Position numbers and translations under genes: made by a program
Notes under the pieces: model-generated
The model's database searches: none
Told to the model about the DNA's origin: nothing
The model's input: the letters and a program-made list of their open reading frames with translations, nothing else
DNA from: Camarhynchus parvulus
Taxonomy: Eukaryota > Chordata > Aves > Passeriformes > Thraupidae
Reading direction: 5' to 3'
Assembly (NCBI RefSeq): GCF_901933205.1
Contig: NC_044584.1
Location: 11,759,001 to 11,823,000 of the forward strand
DNA: 64,000 nt
Shown here: positions 48,936 through 62,099 of the stretch, piece after piece
Position numbering within the stretch: the first letter of the stretch is position 1
Layout: the number at the start of each line of letters is the position of its first letter

Positions 48936-50194
48936 TCAGGCTGTCTCTTGTGTCTGGCCTGAGGATGCCAGAACTGCTTCCAGGCATCTGCCAGACACAG
49001 AGACTTCTGCTCTTCGTCTGGAGAAATGGACTGCACAGCCTGAAAGGCAAAAATCTGTTTGTTGGCATTCATGTAGTAGCAAGAAACACGAGAATCTGAG
49101 AATTACAGACAGGAACAAAGAACAAAGACATTAAGTTCCCAGTTCTGGTCTTTTTCTGTGCTATTATACCAGGAAGAAAACCCACTGTGACAAATGGACA
49201 GTTGAAATAAGAAATGTCATTACACCAGGCTGCTCTGTTACAAAAACATGCCTGGGCAGGTAAAACAAAGACATGTGGCTTCTTTATCTTTGGTGTTAAA
49301 TAGTCCAACTTTCACCTTCAAGGTAAAGTATTTCCTGGCTTGTAATTTGTAGTGGGGTTTTGATTTCTCAAATCAGCTAGTGTACTTCATTCATTATAAA
49401 CATGGATTTAAAAGCAGAGAGTAAAACCATCTAGGGCTAATTCATTCCTGGAGATTTTTTATCAGGAGCTGCAGTCTTCATTATCTGAATTTTCTATTAG
49501 CTGCTGGAAGGTGTGCATTTCTCATAGAAACTACCATATGAAAATGTGAATAACACATAATAGAAAAGTGAGGAGGAAAAAAGGGCCTTTGACTGCCCCT
49601 TCAAATGGAGTTTCACAGCTGCAAAAAGGGCAATACCCAGTAACAAGCTTCCAGTCTGCTCAGCTGCATCTGTAGCATTGACATAGATTTGGAGCTTGTT
49701 TTTTTCCTTGCTTCAGTATTTTATACTTCTGTCACCCACAAGCAGGTTCTTGAGTGACTTTCTGGTGATGCCCAGGGTGGTACTGTTACTTCAAGGTGCT
49801 GTGACACAGACACAGCCTCACGTGCCCAGTGCTGGAATACACTCGGTATTGAGCTCAAGGAAACCAGAGAATGTGAGCAGTGGTGCAGCTCACCCACCAC
49901 CCACAGCAAACACAGGGCTGGCAGCACTGCCAGGGACATGCTGCATCCTGAGCAACCGTGGGCAGCAACACCTCTGTCATCAGTGTGTGATCATGAAAAC
50001 ACAACCTGGCATAAGGGACCAAATGGGGTCTTTGGAAAACTCTGGGAATTTGAGCAGTATGGGGCTATGGAGAAGGTGAAATTATGGTGTATCAGATTGT
50101 GCCCTTGGTCACACCACAGTGGATGAATTGGTCTTCAGGAAGGAGATAGGTGTATAGTTATGTGAATCCTGAGGGTTTGTAATTGCAAATATTA
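48936..50194. other. Unique non-coding DNA
   Basis: 49,330-49,560 is AT-rich with ATTATCTGAATTTTCTATTAG and could be conserved. Otherwise nothing recognised. Confidence 0.5.
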
Positions 50195-50290
50195 TGGCTA
50201 TTTTTATTGCATTAATATATGAATTAATATATCATTGATATAACATAAAATATATTAAGCAATTATATTAATATTGAGCTGGCAGGTGAG
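50195..50290. repeat. AT-rich low-complexity patch
   Basis: Dense TAATATAT-type sequence with repeated GAATTAATATATCATTG-like and AAATATATTAAGC wording. Probably a degenerate AT-rich simple repeat. It can form several overlapping short palindromes. Confidence 0.7.
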
Positions 50291-52099
50291 AGCTGGATGT
50301 AGAGATTAGTTCCTCCTCATCCTGCTATGTTATGCAAACCCATAAGAAAATTATTATCTCATTCACTTAATAATATATTGAATAATATCTCATACTCTCA
50401 GCTAATTATACCTGGGTCAGGTGTGTATAAATTAGCTGCTGTCACACATAGCAACCAGGTCTGAAGAGAAACAAATGTCTGATTCAAATCTGACTAAAAC
50501 CTGATAAATCTGGCACAGCTGCAGCCTGCAGCTTCACATTGCACCTGGAAGGGAGTGATGTTTCCTCTGTCCCCATAGGGAGCTGTGGGATTTAATGGAT
50601 GTTAATAAGATATTTGGGAGCCACAAAGGCTGGGTACTGAAATGAGCATTGTGAGTGATGCAAAGCTGATAGACAGTTAAAGAAAATAGAAGAAAATGAA
50701 TTGAAATCTCTGTGAGACAACTCCACCCTGACCCAGAAAGTCAGTATCCTCCAAACTTCACATGCTCTCGGGCAATTCCACTGAAAACATTGCAAATGCC
50801 TCTGTGCTTTGTATTAATCCTCAAGGCAAAAGTAAGGTCACTGCTGCAGAAGAAGTGGTAGCATTTTCATTTTAAAACAAGCCTAGGGCTTATTGAATCT
50901 TGCTGTAATTAGGAGGTCTTTTTCTTCCTCTCTGTTCTCCTCTCTGTGTCGTGCTGCAAGGCTGGCTCGTTTCCTTGGCCTTGAAGTGGGGGGAAAGCTT
51001 TTGTTGGAGATTTTTAAACTTCACAGATCTTTTGCTTCTGGCTTGTGTTTGATGGTTGTGCACAGGTCACAGGGAGCAGGCTGTGAGGAGAGGTGTCTGG
51101 GTGGTTTAGGAGCCCCTGAGAAGATGTGTCCTGCTCCCCTTGGTGCTGCACTGGGACCACGGCACCTTGCACTGCCCGTGTCACCAAACACCAGGGCAGG
51201 GGGGCTGAGGAGGGGCCCTGGCTCCTTCTGGGAACACTGATGGTTTGGAGGCAGTCACTGAAGCTTTGTGATTCAGGGCATTCTTTGGGTGAATTTTGGC
51301 TTTCAAGGCTTGAGATTTAAAAGCAATATGTTTGATCCCTGTTAAAAACAGGAATCAAAGGCCAAAGGAAAGCAATTCTACCAGTTCTGCAGGTTGTGGA
51401 GTGACCAGCTGCCACAGGGTAAGCCCCCTTCTGCTGTGGTAAGGGAGGCATTGCTCTGGCTGGGGCACTGGTGGGTGTAAAACAGAGTTTCACTGGTGGA
51501 GTGGAAGCTCAGTTATGAAGAGCTGTGCTTTCACCACCCAGGGCTCAGGCTGGAGTGAGCTGGATGTTTCTGGGACACTGTGCTGTGTTCATGGGCACTT
51601 TGGGGACTGGAGCTGATATGGGGTGGGTCCCTCAGACAAGCAGGGCAGGAGCAGGGCTGGCTGCAGCTCGGCTGGAGAGCTCGTGGGTCACAAGTGCACC
51701 ATGACTGATAAACTGTGTGGATATTACACCAGCCAAGTGTGCAGGGAGGGGCCTCACTTCTGTCTAGGCTACTCCTTTCTCAACCCAGAATGAACTTTAC
51801 CAAGTAGGAAGAGGCTCCTTTTTTGCTATCACACTGTCATCATCTTCTCTGGGTTTTTAATTTCCTCTGCCCCTGTCCCATTAACACTAGATAAGTGTGC
51901 TAGGGAGATAAAAATCAGCTTACAACTTTATGGACAATTGATTGGGAGAAAAAAACAAAGTGCTGAGCGTAGCTGGCTGAAGCCTGCATATAACCTCTTA
52001 AAAATTATTTACTAGATACTCAATAAAGTTTACCAGAATAGCCTGTTAAAATTGCAGAGGCAAGAGCCTCGGGGGAGATTTCCCTGCTCCACTCTGTGC
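50291..52099. other. Unique non-coding DNA, no supported gene
   Basis: A GC-richer segment at 51,050-51,700 carries an open frame of 115 codons without domain. 51,840-52,060 is AT-rich. No element recognised. Confidence 0.6.
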
Positions 52100-52670
52100 C
52101 AGCCCAGCTGTGGCTGTTTGTAGCATTAGGAGTAAACACAGCTCCAATCGACACACAGTTGCTTTCTGTTTGCAGCAAATTTAAGTGTGATATTTATAGG
52201 CATCTCTGATCTCTTTTGATCCATTCTATCCATTTGAAGAAGCTGTGCTTTGAAAAAAACCACCGTATTCCTCTCTTCAGTGGTGGAATTAGAGAAAAAT
52301 GCCATGACACCAACTTTCAAAATGCTTCTGATGCCTTTAATGTTTATTTTAGTGCCTAAAAAATATCGGAGGGCCTGATCCAGCAGCAGACATGGGTAAG
52401 GAAAGCAGCAGCAGATCTTATTGCACAGGAGTTTGCGGCTAACATGTCTCTGTAGTGCCAGGCTGGGAGGTTATCACACATACCCCCACCTAGGACATGA
52501 AGTCCCTGCTGCAGCCCATCTGATGTAAACACATTTGTACCAAGCACGCTCCCCCTGTTCATGCATATTCATGCTGTGCCATAATGCTCTGTGCAGTGAG
52601 CACATTATCAGCTCTGGCTGACAAATGGATCTCTAATCTAATGTATGGATGTCACACGTGGATCACAGGA
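52100..52670. promoter_or_regulatory. Candidate conserved non-coding element
   Basis: Unique sequence with the even composition typical of strongly conserved non-coding DNA. Contents include CAAATTTAAGTGTGATATTT, GGCCTGATCCAGCAGCAGAC, TTATCACACATACCCCCACC, the POU-like CATGCATATTCATG at 52,560-52,573, TGCCATAATGCTCTG and CTCTAATCTAATGTATGG. No repeat similarity and no open frame above 68 codons. Function is inferred. Confidence 0.45.
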
Positions 52671-53469
52671 GCTTTGAAGGGAAATGTGTTCCTGGGAGCT
52701 GAGCTGCTTTTGTTATAGCCCAGCACAGAGCAGAGTGGTACAAAGTCTCCTGAGGTCTGGTGGCACTCAGCTGACAAACTGGAGACACAGGCACCTCCCG
52801 GGCACTGGAATTGCTGCTGGTGTCTGGAAGAGGAAGCTGTGCTAGGAGCAGGAGAGGCTGGTGCAAGAGAGGTGTTCAGAGAAGAGAATAGCATGGCCTC
52901 CTCTGAAGTACTTTGGCTTAAGCCTGGGAGGCCACAGACTGAGTAAGGCTCAAATGGAGTTTCCTGAGTACGTGGAGCTCAGCATGCCAAGGCACACAGT
53001 AACCAAGGTTCTCCAGCCCCATCTGAATGGTGCCTTCACACCTGTTCTGTGCAGCCACACCACATGCGACTCCTTTGCCTGGTTTTAAAAGAAAACATGA
53101 CCTTGAAGGCAAAGATGTTCATAAAGGATTTGTGCTAAGAACAAACCAGAACATGCTCAGGGGGTGGCTCAGAGGCAGCCAGACCATTCAGCTGGTGCTG
53201 GGTGATCAGAAACTACTCAGTTTCATGAGCCTTTCCTGTGCTGCACATATTTACACATCCAGAGGGCTGTTTTGTGCTCGGTACTGAGGCTGAACAGGGC
53301 ATAGCACAACTGATGCTGCTTGCTTTGTGCACACAATAAACCATCAACTGATGGTGTATTGCTTGTATCCTTTCCTCTGTGTAATTTCATCATCCTGCCC
53401 AAGCAGTCTCTAATAAGCACCACAGGTAACACAGAGGCTGAAGAACCCACATCATCCCTTCATATTGAC
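52671..53469. other. Unique non-coding DNA
   Basis: GC-richer spacer between two candidate conserved blocks. No element recognised. Confidence 0.5.
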
Positions 53470-54180
53470 AGTGCAGCATGAAGAACTTTAATGAAATCAT
53501 TGTTCTATTGATGCAATCAGACCATGGCACATTGTCACTGCCCGCAGGGGTTTAGCAGTTAAGAGCAATCAGTTAAGTGTTAATCTTCTGCAGCACAAGA
53601 GCATGCTTGAGCTCTGAGCTGAAGAGCAAGTGATGATAGAAGCCATATAAACAGCACCCATAAAGGCAGCAATAATAACCTGGTGCAGTTTTTTCAAGAT
53701 TGTGGTATCCTCTGTAGCCCAGCTTCTTCATCCAAATGAAATTCTACCGCATGAAATCCATTGGAAAGCTCATGTCAACTCTGAATGCACATAATTGTTA
53801 TGCCTCATTAATTTGGTGTGTTTATTTGAATCGGCTGGTGTGTTCCTAAAATATGTAATCTAGCATTTAAAAAAAATCTGATTGCTTCACAGAGCTTTGA
53901 ATGGCTCTAAGTGAAAACTGCTCTGTTGCTCATTTGTCTTTCTCATTGCAATGCAATGGATAGCTCACAAATGAACAGGCTGGAAAGGTGTTTAATTTAT
54001 GAACCAATATGTAGTTCTAAATAATGCCTAATTAAATTCATTCATGACCTGGCATGTGATACCTAGCTTAGCCTGGGCATTGCAAACCATTAGTAAACAC
54101 TTTAATTGTAATAATTGCCACTGGCAGTAATTATTTTCAGGAAGGCAGCTCATTTCAATCAGCAGAGGGAATCTGAAAGG
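53470..54180. promoter_or_regulatory. Strongest candidate conserved element / enhancer block
   Basis: About 700 bases of AT-rich unique sequence dense in developmental-type motifs: GAAATCATTGTTCTATTGATG (SOX-like, in 53,490-53,515), CTCATTAATTTGGTGTG, TTTAATTTATGAACC, GCCTAATTAAATTCATTCATG and TTTAATTGTAATAATTG. It ends with a near-palindrome at 54,110-54,135 where AATAATT and AATTATT flank GCCACTGGC. No repeat family and no meaningful open frame. The texture resembles enhancers conserved among vertebrates; the target gene lies outside the window. Confidence 0.5.
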
Positions 54181-54689
54181 TGAGGAGCACGCATCCTTGT
54201 CTTTTTGAAGTACCAATAAAAGCAGCTGCACAGCAGAGTGGCAAATACTGGGCAATGCTTTGTAGGAGCAAGGGTGAGGTTTGGAGAAGCTGAGGACACA
54301 TCCCAGGCATGGAATCCCCCTCCTTCAGCAGCAGCCCCTCAGGCAGATGGAGAGGGAGCCATGGCAGGTGCTGCCAGCCCAGAGGCTGCAGGAGGGGCTG
54401 CTTTTGGAAGATGTAAGGCACAGACAGGGGGATGTACACGCAGTACCCTCCCTGTTACTGCCATGGGTGCGATGAAATGGCTGCCTGTGCTGTCTCTGGT
54501 TCATTTCCTGGGCCAGGAGCCAGCACCCTGCCACACTGCCAAGGAGGAGCTGCCAAACTCTGAGGGAGCTGTTTAGGCTGGCCTGAACCACCTCCATGTT
54601 TGATTTCTGGAAGATGGAAAAAACTAGACCTCAGTCCAAAAACTGAGAATTGAGCATAGGATTGTTGTCAAATGCTGCAATTAGACACA
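54181..54689. other. Unique non-coding DNA
   Basis: GC-rich spacer with overlapping frames on both strands (112 plus, 94 and 90 minus). No domain recognised. Confidence 0.5.
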
Positions 54690-55000
54690 GAGCTGTAGAC
54701 AAGGAATAAAGTGCACCATTATTTCTTTGTTAAATTAACTTTTCCACCAAAACCCTGTGATGCTCACTGGGAAGATGTCACTTGTAATTTTTTTCCCTGT
54801 GCACTCAGCATGGTTCCGTCTTACAGGCACTTTAGCACTGAATTAATTACTACATTAATGGATGTCTATAGTCCATTAGTAAATTAAGACCTGATGCTAA
54901 TTCTCTTGGGGGGAAAGAGAGGGGTGTCTATTTAGTACCAAATCATTCAGTTCGTTGCCAATGGACTCTAAATGTTCAAAGGCAGGAAGAGAAGTACATC
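54690..55000. promoter_or_regulatory. Candidate conserved non-coding element
   Basis: Contains GAATTAATTACTACATTAATG followed by GTCTATAGTCCATTAGTAAA. The segments TAATGGA and TCCATTA form a 7-bp inverted repeat around TGTCTATAG. Further on come CTGATGCTAATTCTC and TTCAGTTCGTTGCCAATGG. Third member of the 52.1-55.0 kb group. Confidence 0.4.
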
Positions 55001-56399
55001 AAAGACACTTTAATTTGAAAAGCATAGGGGAAGCTGATCTCCAGGCCTGTCCATGTTACAGACTGTACAGCAGCACATAAATTAGCTTTGAATTTATAAT
55101 CACTCACATCACTAGGGAGTGGGTAGGATGAACCTCTACCACCAGGCATTTTCTTGAAATAGCACGTGACCATGCAGGTTTTGGAAGGGTACAGGTAACC
55201 TGGACTTTTCTAGAGATATCAATTTAAATGAGGGAGATTTTTCCTGCCTGCTCTCCAAATCTGACAGACTTGATCAATCATCCTTGAACTCCAAAATAAA
55301 TTTCGGAGAAGCCAGCAACACAAGGGCAAAGAAAACAAGGACAGGAGTAAACACAACATTGTTAAATTTGGCAAAAGTCTGCTTTGGACCCTGCCCAGAG
55401 GTCCCTGAATCCTGAGTTTGTCTCTCTGTCAGGAGTGCTGTTGTTCTGGTGGGGTTTGAGGTCACCCCGTGGCAGTGGCTGCAGTGATTGTGGCCAGGTT
55501 TGTGTGCCCTGCTCCATCCCTCTGCCTGCCTTGGGAATGGGCAGCCCTACCAAGGCTGCACTGCTGCCTGCTCAGGAGATCCAAATAACTCTGCATGCTC
55601 AAACCCACCCCTGCCAGAGCTCTGCTGCCTTTCTGCCTTTTCTGCTTCAGGAATGAAAGCCACGCTTATGCATTTTACCTTAATAGTATACAAAAATGAA
55701 ATTTGTTCCATAAGGGAGGAAGTCATCATCCAAAAGTGTTCATGTGGGTTTTTCCTCTCTGCCAGCAAAAATATAGCAGTTAATTAGGCTGGAAAACCCA
55801 AAGGAAAGTGAATTCTGATGGCCAATCATGAAGTGGCACGGAAAATATCTCCATGACAACAGAAATTTATAGCACTTCAATTTTAATATATCAATGGATA
55901 AGGGGAGTTTCACAGGCACTGTGCAGAAGATACACCCCTTTCTTCTCTTGATAGTCCCTGGATTAAATGGGAGCCATGTTGGTGTGGTCCCAGATGTGAC
56001 AGTGAAAACAACATTATGAAACCTGAAAGTTCTGAATGCAAATACACCACCATGGTGAAAACTGCTGTGTAGGACAAACCTTTGGTCCTTTTTTTGGTAA
56101 GATACTGCAGTATATCATAGTGATTTCTTCCCATGTTTTAGTGCTATGTATCCGTTTACCTACTCAGGGCTCAGCTCAGTACATGTGGCACAAAGAGGTG
56201 CCAGTTCCCATCCCAAGCACAGTCCACTTCTTGCAGAGATCATCTTCTGATGTTACTGCTTTATACCCCATAATGAATTCCAGGGTGCAGAGGACAAAAG
56301 AAAGGAGAAGATGAGTTCAGAGATCATTGATACCTATCATAAAGTCTGACCTACATTCTCTGCTCATGAGGAGCAGGAGTATTATGCTTCCATCTTGAA
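55001..56399. other. Unique non-coding DNA, no supported gene
   Basis: No recognised exon or mobile element. Frames under 115 codons lack domains. Confidence 0.6.
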
Positions 56400-56630
56400 T
56401 ACTGAATTTGATATATTTTGTAAATGCATCCATGGCCATGAATGTCTCTTACAGCAAATGTCTTGTAGTATTTAGTAATGAATGAATCATTCAGACATCC
56501 ATGGATATTTCATTGATAATTTCACTAAAATTAATCTATTTGTATTTTAATTTAAGAATCAAATTTAAATCATATTATAGTATTGGCTGTTGGGAATATT
56601 TACCTTTTTATCTTTTAAATCCTAGCAGGA
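56400..56630. promoter_or_regulatory. AT-rich candidate element with 15-bp palindrome
   Basis: Contains TGAATGAATCATTCA at 56,479-56,493, a perfect 7-bp-arm palindrome around one central base, with an AP-1-like TGAATCA inside. It is followed by ATCCATGGAT and AAAATTAATCTATTTGTATT. Sequence is unique. Regulatory role is tentative. Confidence 0.25.
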
Positions 56631-59600
56631 AATACATCACTTTTGATCAGATTTGATAGGATGCTCCTGCCCATAAAAGAGCATCTTACGACTTCACCTA
56701 GAAAGAGCTCATCTCTAATTTTCACACACTTGAGCATGTTTTGTGCAGCTCCTTCCCACCAGCCATGCCTTAGACCTGGCCTCCTGGGCAGAGCTGGCTG
56801 GGAGTGCACAGGGAGAGATATGTGTCTATAAATATATGAAAATGGCAGGGTGAGGAACCACAGCCTTCTGGTTTGTTTTCTGTAATACAATATGGAAAGT
56901 GCTAACAGGATTAGCCTTTTGTGATGAGTGATAACAATATATTAAAAACAAATGTTAATAGGCAGCATGAAATTGCTAACAAAGTAGAAATTTGCTAATA
57001 AAATTCAATGGACCTAATTTAAACTTTGATAATGTATCTAGCCTTGAGAGCCCTTTTCCACAGAGCCAGCAGTGGGATGGTGAAGGAGAAGGATTTTCAG
57101 TGCAGAGCACAAGGCCGCCATGCTTCTGAATTCTTACACTGCTTTTCCTGCTGCAAAGTGACCCCTGGCACCTGGGAAGTGAACATTTCCAGGTTCTAAA
57201 ATAATCCAAGGAGAGTTGAACACTGAATGTGTTACCTGTGTGGAAACCAAGGTGAGCAAGAACCTACCCAAGCCTCCCTGAGACTCAGGGCTTGCTGGTG
57301 ATACAGCGGCTACAAGAATGGGTGGAAAACTTAATTTTGGGGCACATTTTCTTTACTTCTGTGTATTGCCCTGGACAGATCTAAAATTATCCAGGCTCCC
57401 AGTGAATCTGCAGATCTGGGAGGAGGACTCAGAAATCAGGGTGAGCTGGGAGTGAGCAGACTGGGGTCAGAGCAGGGTGGGACCTGGGGAGAGCAAATAG
57501 CTGATGCCTGCCCTGCAACACCCTGGGCTCTAGCTCTGCAGGGCATCTAGGCTGGCTTTGTCCTCTGGCCATGATATAACCATTTCAGTCTTCAGAAGAA
57601 CTTTGGAAATTCCATTACTAAAAAAAATAAATAGGTTCCAAACCAGCCCATTTGGGAAGGAAGTGAGAGCAAAGGCAGAAAGATGAGACAATGCATGGAG
57701 GGAAAATTGGTAAAAGCAGACAAAGGAATCTAAAATGCAGAACAAATAAATTAATTGGATAAATAGTAGGACAAAAACAGGCAGACCAGAACAGAGACAC
57801 GTGTCCTGTAATAACTCTTTCAGAACTACTCACATTAAAGGAGAAAGTAGAGATCAAATGAGCTAATTTAAGCAGATACCAAGCTCAGAGGATAATGTGA
57901 ACCTTAATTACTTACTCTTACTCTTCCTTCTTTCCTTAACTAAGTGAATTTCCCAGACAGTATTTTTGAGTTTTGCCAGACAGGAACCCAACTGTACATT
58001 TCAATCAAGGGCTTTGGCAAGGTCCTCTTCCTCAGCACGTTCTTCTTTCCGTTTTTCCTTAGATTTAATTATTTTCCAGCCTGGCCTTCTACCTGCTCCC
58101 ATGCTGAAAATCACTTTAGAAGGTATTTATGAGCAGCCCAGGGAGTGGCTCAGATGCTGTAAGGCCCTGCTCCTCTGTCAGTTGGGGTGTCCTTTGCTGT
58201 TCCTTGACCTTATCTCATCCCCGTAGCTGCAGACAAAGGTCCTGCCACTGGTTCTGCTGTACCCAATTTCTGCAAGCTTGTAGGAGCACTTCACAACATT
58301 TTTCCACTCATGTTTGAGCTTTTGTTACTTCCTCAGTGTGGGCCACTTGTGAACTCTGGGGTCATTTCAGAGGGGTTTGGATCCCCTGGGGCATTCCTTT
58401 TCCTGCATGGTGAGCTCAGCATTTGCAGCTGTGGAGCCGCCAACCAAGGGTTGGGAGAGTTCAGTTCTGAGGAACACATCACACTTGAGACTGAGCTTCT
58501 TTCTACTCCATGTGAATTTTCAAGATGTTAAAGAGTCACTGCATCTCCACAGGAGTAAATGGGAAATGTGTGTCAAGTGAGGTACGAGAGAAAATTACAT
58601 TATTTAATAGGTTTGCATTTTAAATGAATAATCAGTCCACTGATAAAATATAATGACTTGGGACCACAGAAAAGATTCAAGGAAAGGCAATGCTTTCCTT
58701 TTGTCTCACAAGTGACTCTCAGCTTAGAGAAATAACACTCTTTCTACAGCAGCAACTATAGCAACAGGAGGATTTGACTGGGTAGAGGTCAGGGAGTATA
58801 AGCTGTTTTTCACTGCTGATTTTAACATGCCATCCTCACAATTGGCTATTACTTGTGGTGTTAGGAGCTCTTTGTTGAGATTCTATTTCATCCGATGCTA
58901 TGGTGTGCTGAATAATTAGAACTGTCAGCACAAAAATGAAGTATCTATGCACCTTTGAGAACAACTCCAAAATAATTTGATGTCCCAGTTATCACAAGAA
59001 AATTATTAACAAAAGAAGCTATCCACAGGGCAGGAAAAAATATGCTTTGAGAGCATCTCTGTGTATTTTCCGCATCATATTGCCTAGAACGTTGTCACCC
59101 GTGGCAGTCACATGAAATTTCCTGGCAACTGCAGGTGTGTGGTTTCTGTAAATGTGTTGGGGGTAAAATTCATGCACCTCCCATCAGAGTAGGAGAGCAC
59201 AAAGCAGGGGCTTGCAGGGGAGGCAAAGGGGTGTTCCTGTACCCAGCCACAATGCCCATTGCCCCACTGGCCTTTAGGAGGGAAAAGGTTCACAACACAT
59301 TTTCATCTTCATGTCCCAAGCCATGGCCTGACCTGCTGGGATGCTTTGTGGGTGTTGTCAGATTATCAGTTCAGAGCCACCTGTGTCCCACCAGGATGCA
59401 GGCAGGCAGAGGAAAGGCTGAATGCTGTCCCTCCTCTGTTCTTCCCCGCTGAGCACACCTGTGAGCACTCTAAGGTCCTTTTCTGATATGCTGTGAGTAC
59501 AACCTTGTGTTATTTTCGAGGGCTGGGACAATATTGGGAATACCCAGCTTGCTTTGAAGCCACAATAATAATTAGAGATTAAAGATCATTGGCACAGGCT

Positions 59601-61004
59601 CCTCCAGACAGGAAATTCAGGAGGAACAAAGCAAAAGCAGCAGCACTTTGCTGGGGATAGATGGTCTGAGGGGTTGTTCATCCACCATGGGCTGTGTGTT
59701 TGCTCCGAGTGTGCTCCCCATTGGTGACAGGCTGTGGTGACAGAGGGATCCCACTGCCATTGTTGGCTTTCTTCTGCAGGGAGGGACACACACAGCTATC
59801 AAGGTCTTACTGTGGCAGAATCATGCCAGAAAAACACTTCCTCTCTGAAATCCCTTGCTGACATTAACACAACCCAGTTATTCCAAGCACTCAAAATCTC
59901 AGTGCACAGGTCAGTACAGCAGGCTCCAGCTGCTCATATTGTAGGACTGCATCAGAATTGTGTGAAAAATGTGCAGCTAAATAGAGGAGAATACAGTGGC
60001 AGTGCTCTCTGCATGACATTCTGGGGCTGGCAGAGTTTTCACAGGGCTGTAAGGACTGGCTTAGCTTTGCCATAACCTCCCACAGAAGTGCTGTGCTGCT
60101 TTCTTTTTTCATTACACCTGTTTTTAGGTCCTCTGCATCATAAAGGAAATGGGTGCCTTGTGTGGTTCTGTACAATAATATCCCTGTAGCTCATGCTGAA
60201 GTTAAAGATAAACCCTTATCTTCCCTGGGTTTCTTGCATGAAGCTCCACAAATCCTGAAGCCATTAAACACAGGCAGACTTGGGTCTCAGTGGAGCTACT
60301 CACACAGGTTTGTCCAGAGGCATTTAGCTGCTCAGAGGCACAGAAACCTGGGTAATGCCTGTTTGCAATTACATGTTCTAGCTGGACACATGGCTCAGCA
60401 GCAGAGCTGCCATTTGCACCCACCAGTGCCCCTGGATGTCACACATCTGTGCCTGTGCCAGGGGTTAGCTCCAGGGGACAACCCAGCCCCACAAAGCCAC
60501 TCACTATCCCACGGTGGGTTGAGGGGCAATCAAAAGGGTAAAAGTGAGAAACTTGTGGGCTGAGATAAAGAGCCTATGAGAGATGAATAGGTAAAGCACT
60601 CAGAGCTATCAGGGCAGCTCTGTGCTGAAGAAGGGCAAGAATATTTCATCTCTAAGACCAATGGGAAGAGCAATTTCTCCAGAAGACAGAGCTGCTGTAG
60701 TTTGTCCTTTTGCTGGAAACTTGGTTTTATCTGTGTTGAGCTTGGGAAGATATCACATGCCCAGAGGTTGGGGTGGCTTTAGAAACAAGCCTGTTTGTGT
60801 TTGTGCTCCACATGGAACAGTTTAATATTTGGGTTTTTCATGAAGCTCCAGTGCCTGCTTTTAATAAAATGGCCTGCAAGCAATTAGACTTGCTCTTGCA
60901 TAGGGAAATAAATAACTCATGCATTTTGGGGTCCCATTCCTTCAAGGCAGACATAAGAAGCTGTTTTCCCCCCTGTTTTTGCCTAGGGCTTCATTTCACT
61001 CTCT
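56631..61004. other. Unique non-coding DNA, no supported gene
   Basis: No gene, RNA gene or mobile element recognised. An 8-bp hairpin AAGGAAAG/CTTTCCTT lies near 58,680. 58,590-59,060 is AT-rich and may hold conserved elements. Frames up to 136 codons (60,153-60,563) have no domain. Confidence 0.6.
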
Positions 61005-61150
61005 CTATATACCCATATATATAAATTCTGCACTAAATACAGAGTGTAGAATAGAGTGTATACATGCATGTGTATGTATCTGGAGTCTGGAGACACAGAA
61101 ATACATCTCTATATAAATACATGGAGTTCTGTATATAAATATACAGAGTT
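61005..61150. repeat. Degenerate TA/TG-rich simple repeat
   Basis: Interrupted TATATA and TGTATG runs, including TATATACCCATATATATAA and ATACATGCATGTGTATGTAT, with ATATAAATACATGGAG and TATATAAATATACAGAG as a loosely repeated pair. It looks like an eroded microsatellite. Confidence 0.65.
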
Positions 61151-62099
61151 TATCTCTTGGTGGGGGGATTCAGCTGTTGAGAGGCTGTTGCCCTTGGTGT
61201 CAGTGTGTCCTGTGGAGGAGGCAGCACTGCAGCACACAGGCCTTGCCTGAAGCTCCTGTGGGCACACAGCTCTGGGATGGAGCCCCAGGGTTTGCTGCTT
61301 TTGCTGGGAGAAGCTCACAGGGCTGCAGGAGCTGAGCCATGGGGATACCACTCAAATCCCATGTCCTGTTCCCATTGCTGCCTTGCATCAATTTATGTTT
61401 AGCTTGTGACTTCTGCTTCTTTCTTCTTTCCTGCCAGCCTTTAAGGTTTGTTGTTCGTGTTTGGCTTACCAAGCCCTTACAGCAAAGCCCATCTCCTTCT
61501 GAACAGGTGTAAAGTGCACTGCAATGAGTGTTTGGTGCATTTAGGTGATGCCTCCTCACTGGCACTGGCCTGGCTGGCCACTGCCCACGTGGCATATCCA
61601 TCATTGCCTGTGCAAAGGCAATGGCTGTGCTGCTCCTCCCTGCTGCCCTTCCTCCCCTGGGGCTATTCCCCATCCTGGAAATCAATACACACTGCTAAAA
61701 GCAACTCCCCTGTCCCTCCCTTGGCATTTAGCCATTTTTGGGCTTTCTATAGGTTGATGATTATTCAGTTTTGTTCATATTGCATCACTTCATTCTGCTG
61801 CATCCTTGGAAGTGATGCCACTTGCCACAAGGACAGCAGATGGACAGAACACTGTGTAAAGAAAATTAATCCCCCTGTGGTGGGAGTTCCCCAAAATGGC
61901 AGAAAATCAAGGCAATAAATTAAGTGCATAAATATTTGCATCAAAGTCTAAACCTGCAGGGCACATGGAAAGCGCACATATTGTTAAGTCTCCCATTTTT
62001 TATTGCTTTCTCAGACAGGACCATTATTGCATTGTAAAGGATATGTACTTTTCCCCTCATGAGGAGGAGAGAACTGTACAGCACCAGTAAATCAGGTTA
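61151..62099. other. Unique non-coding DNA, no supported gene
   Basis: A GC-richer segment at 61,160-61,680 has opposite-strand frames of 156 and 161 codons with no domain. 61,900-62,060 is AT-rich. Nothing else recognised. Confidence 0.6.

Noticed and set aside
48491..49099. 202-codon plus-strand and 154-codon minus-strand frames
   Set aside because: They share a segment with a 43-bp pyrimidine-rich tandem duplication and have no domain.
61005..61150. Possible hairpin RNA in the TA/TG-rich segment
   Set aside because: Self-complementarity follows from the simple-repeat composition.
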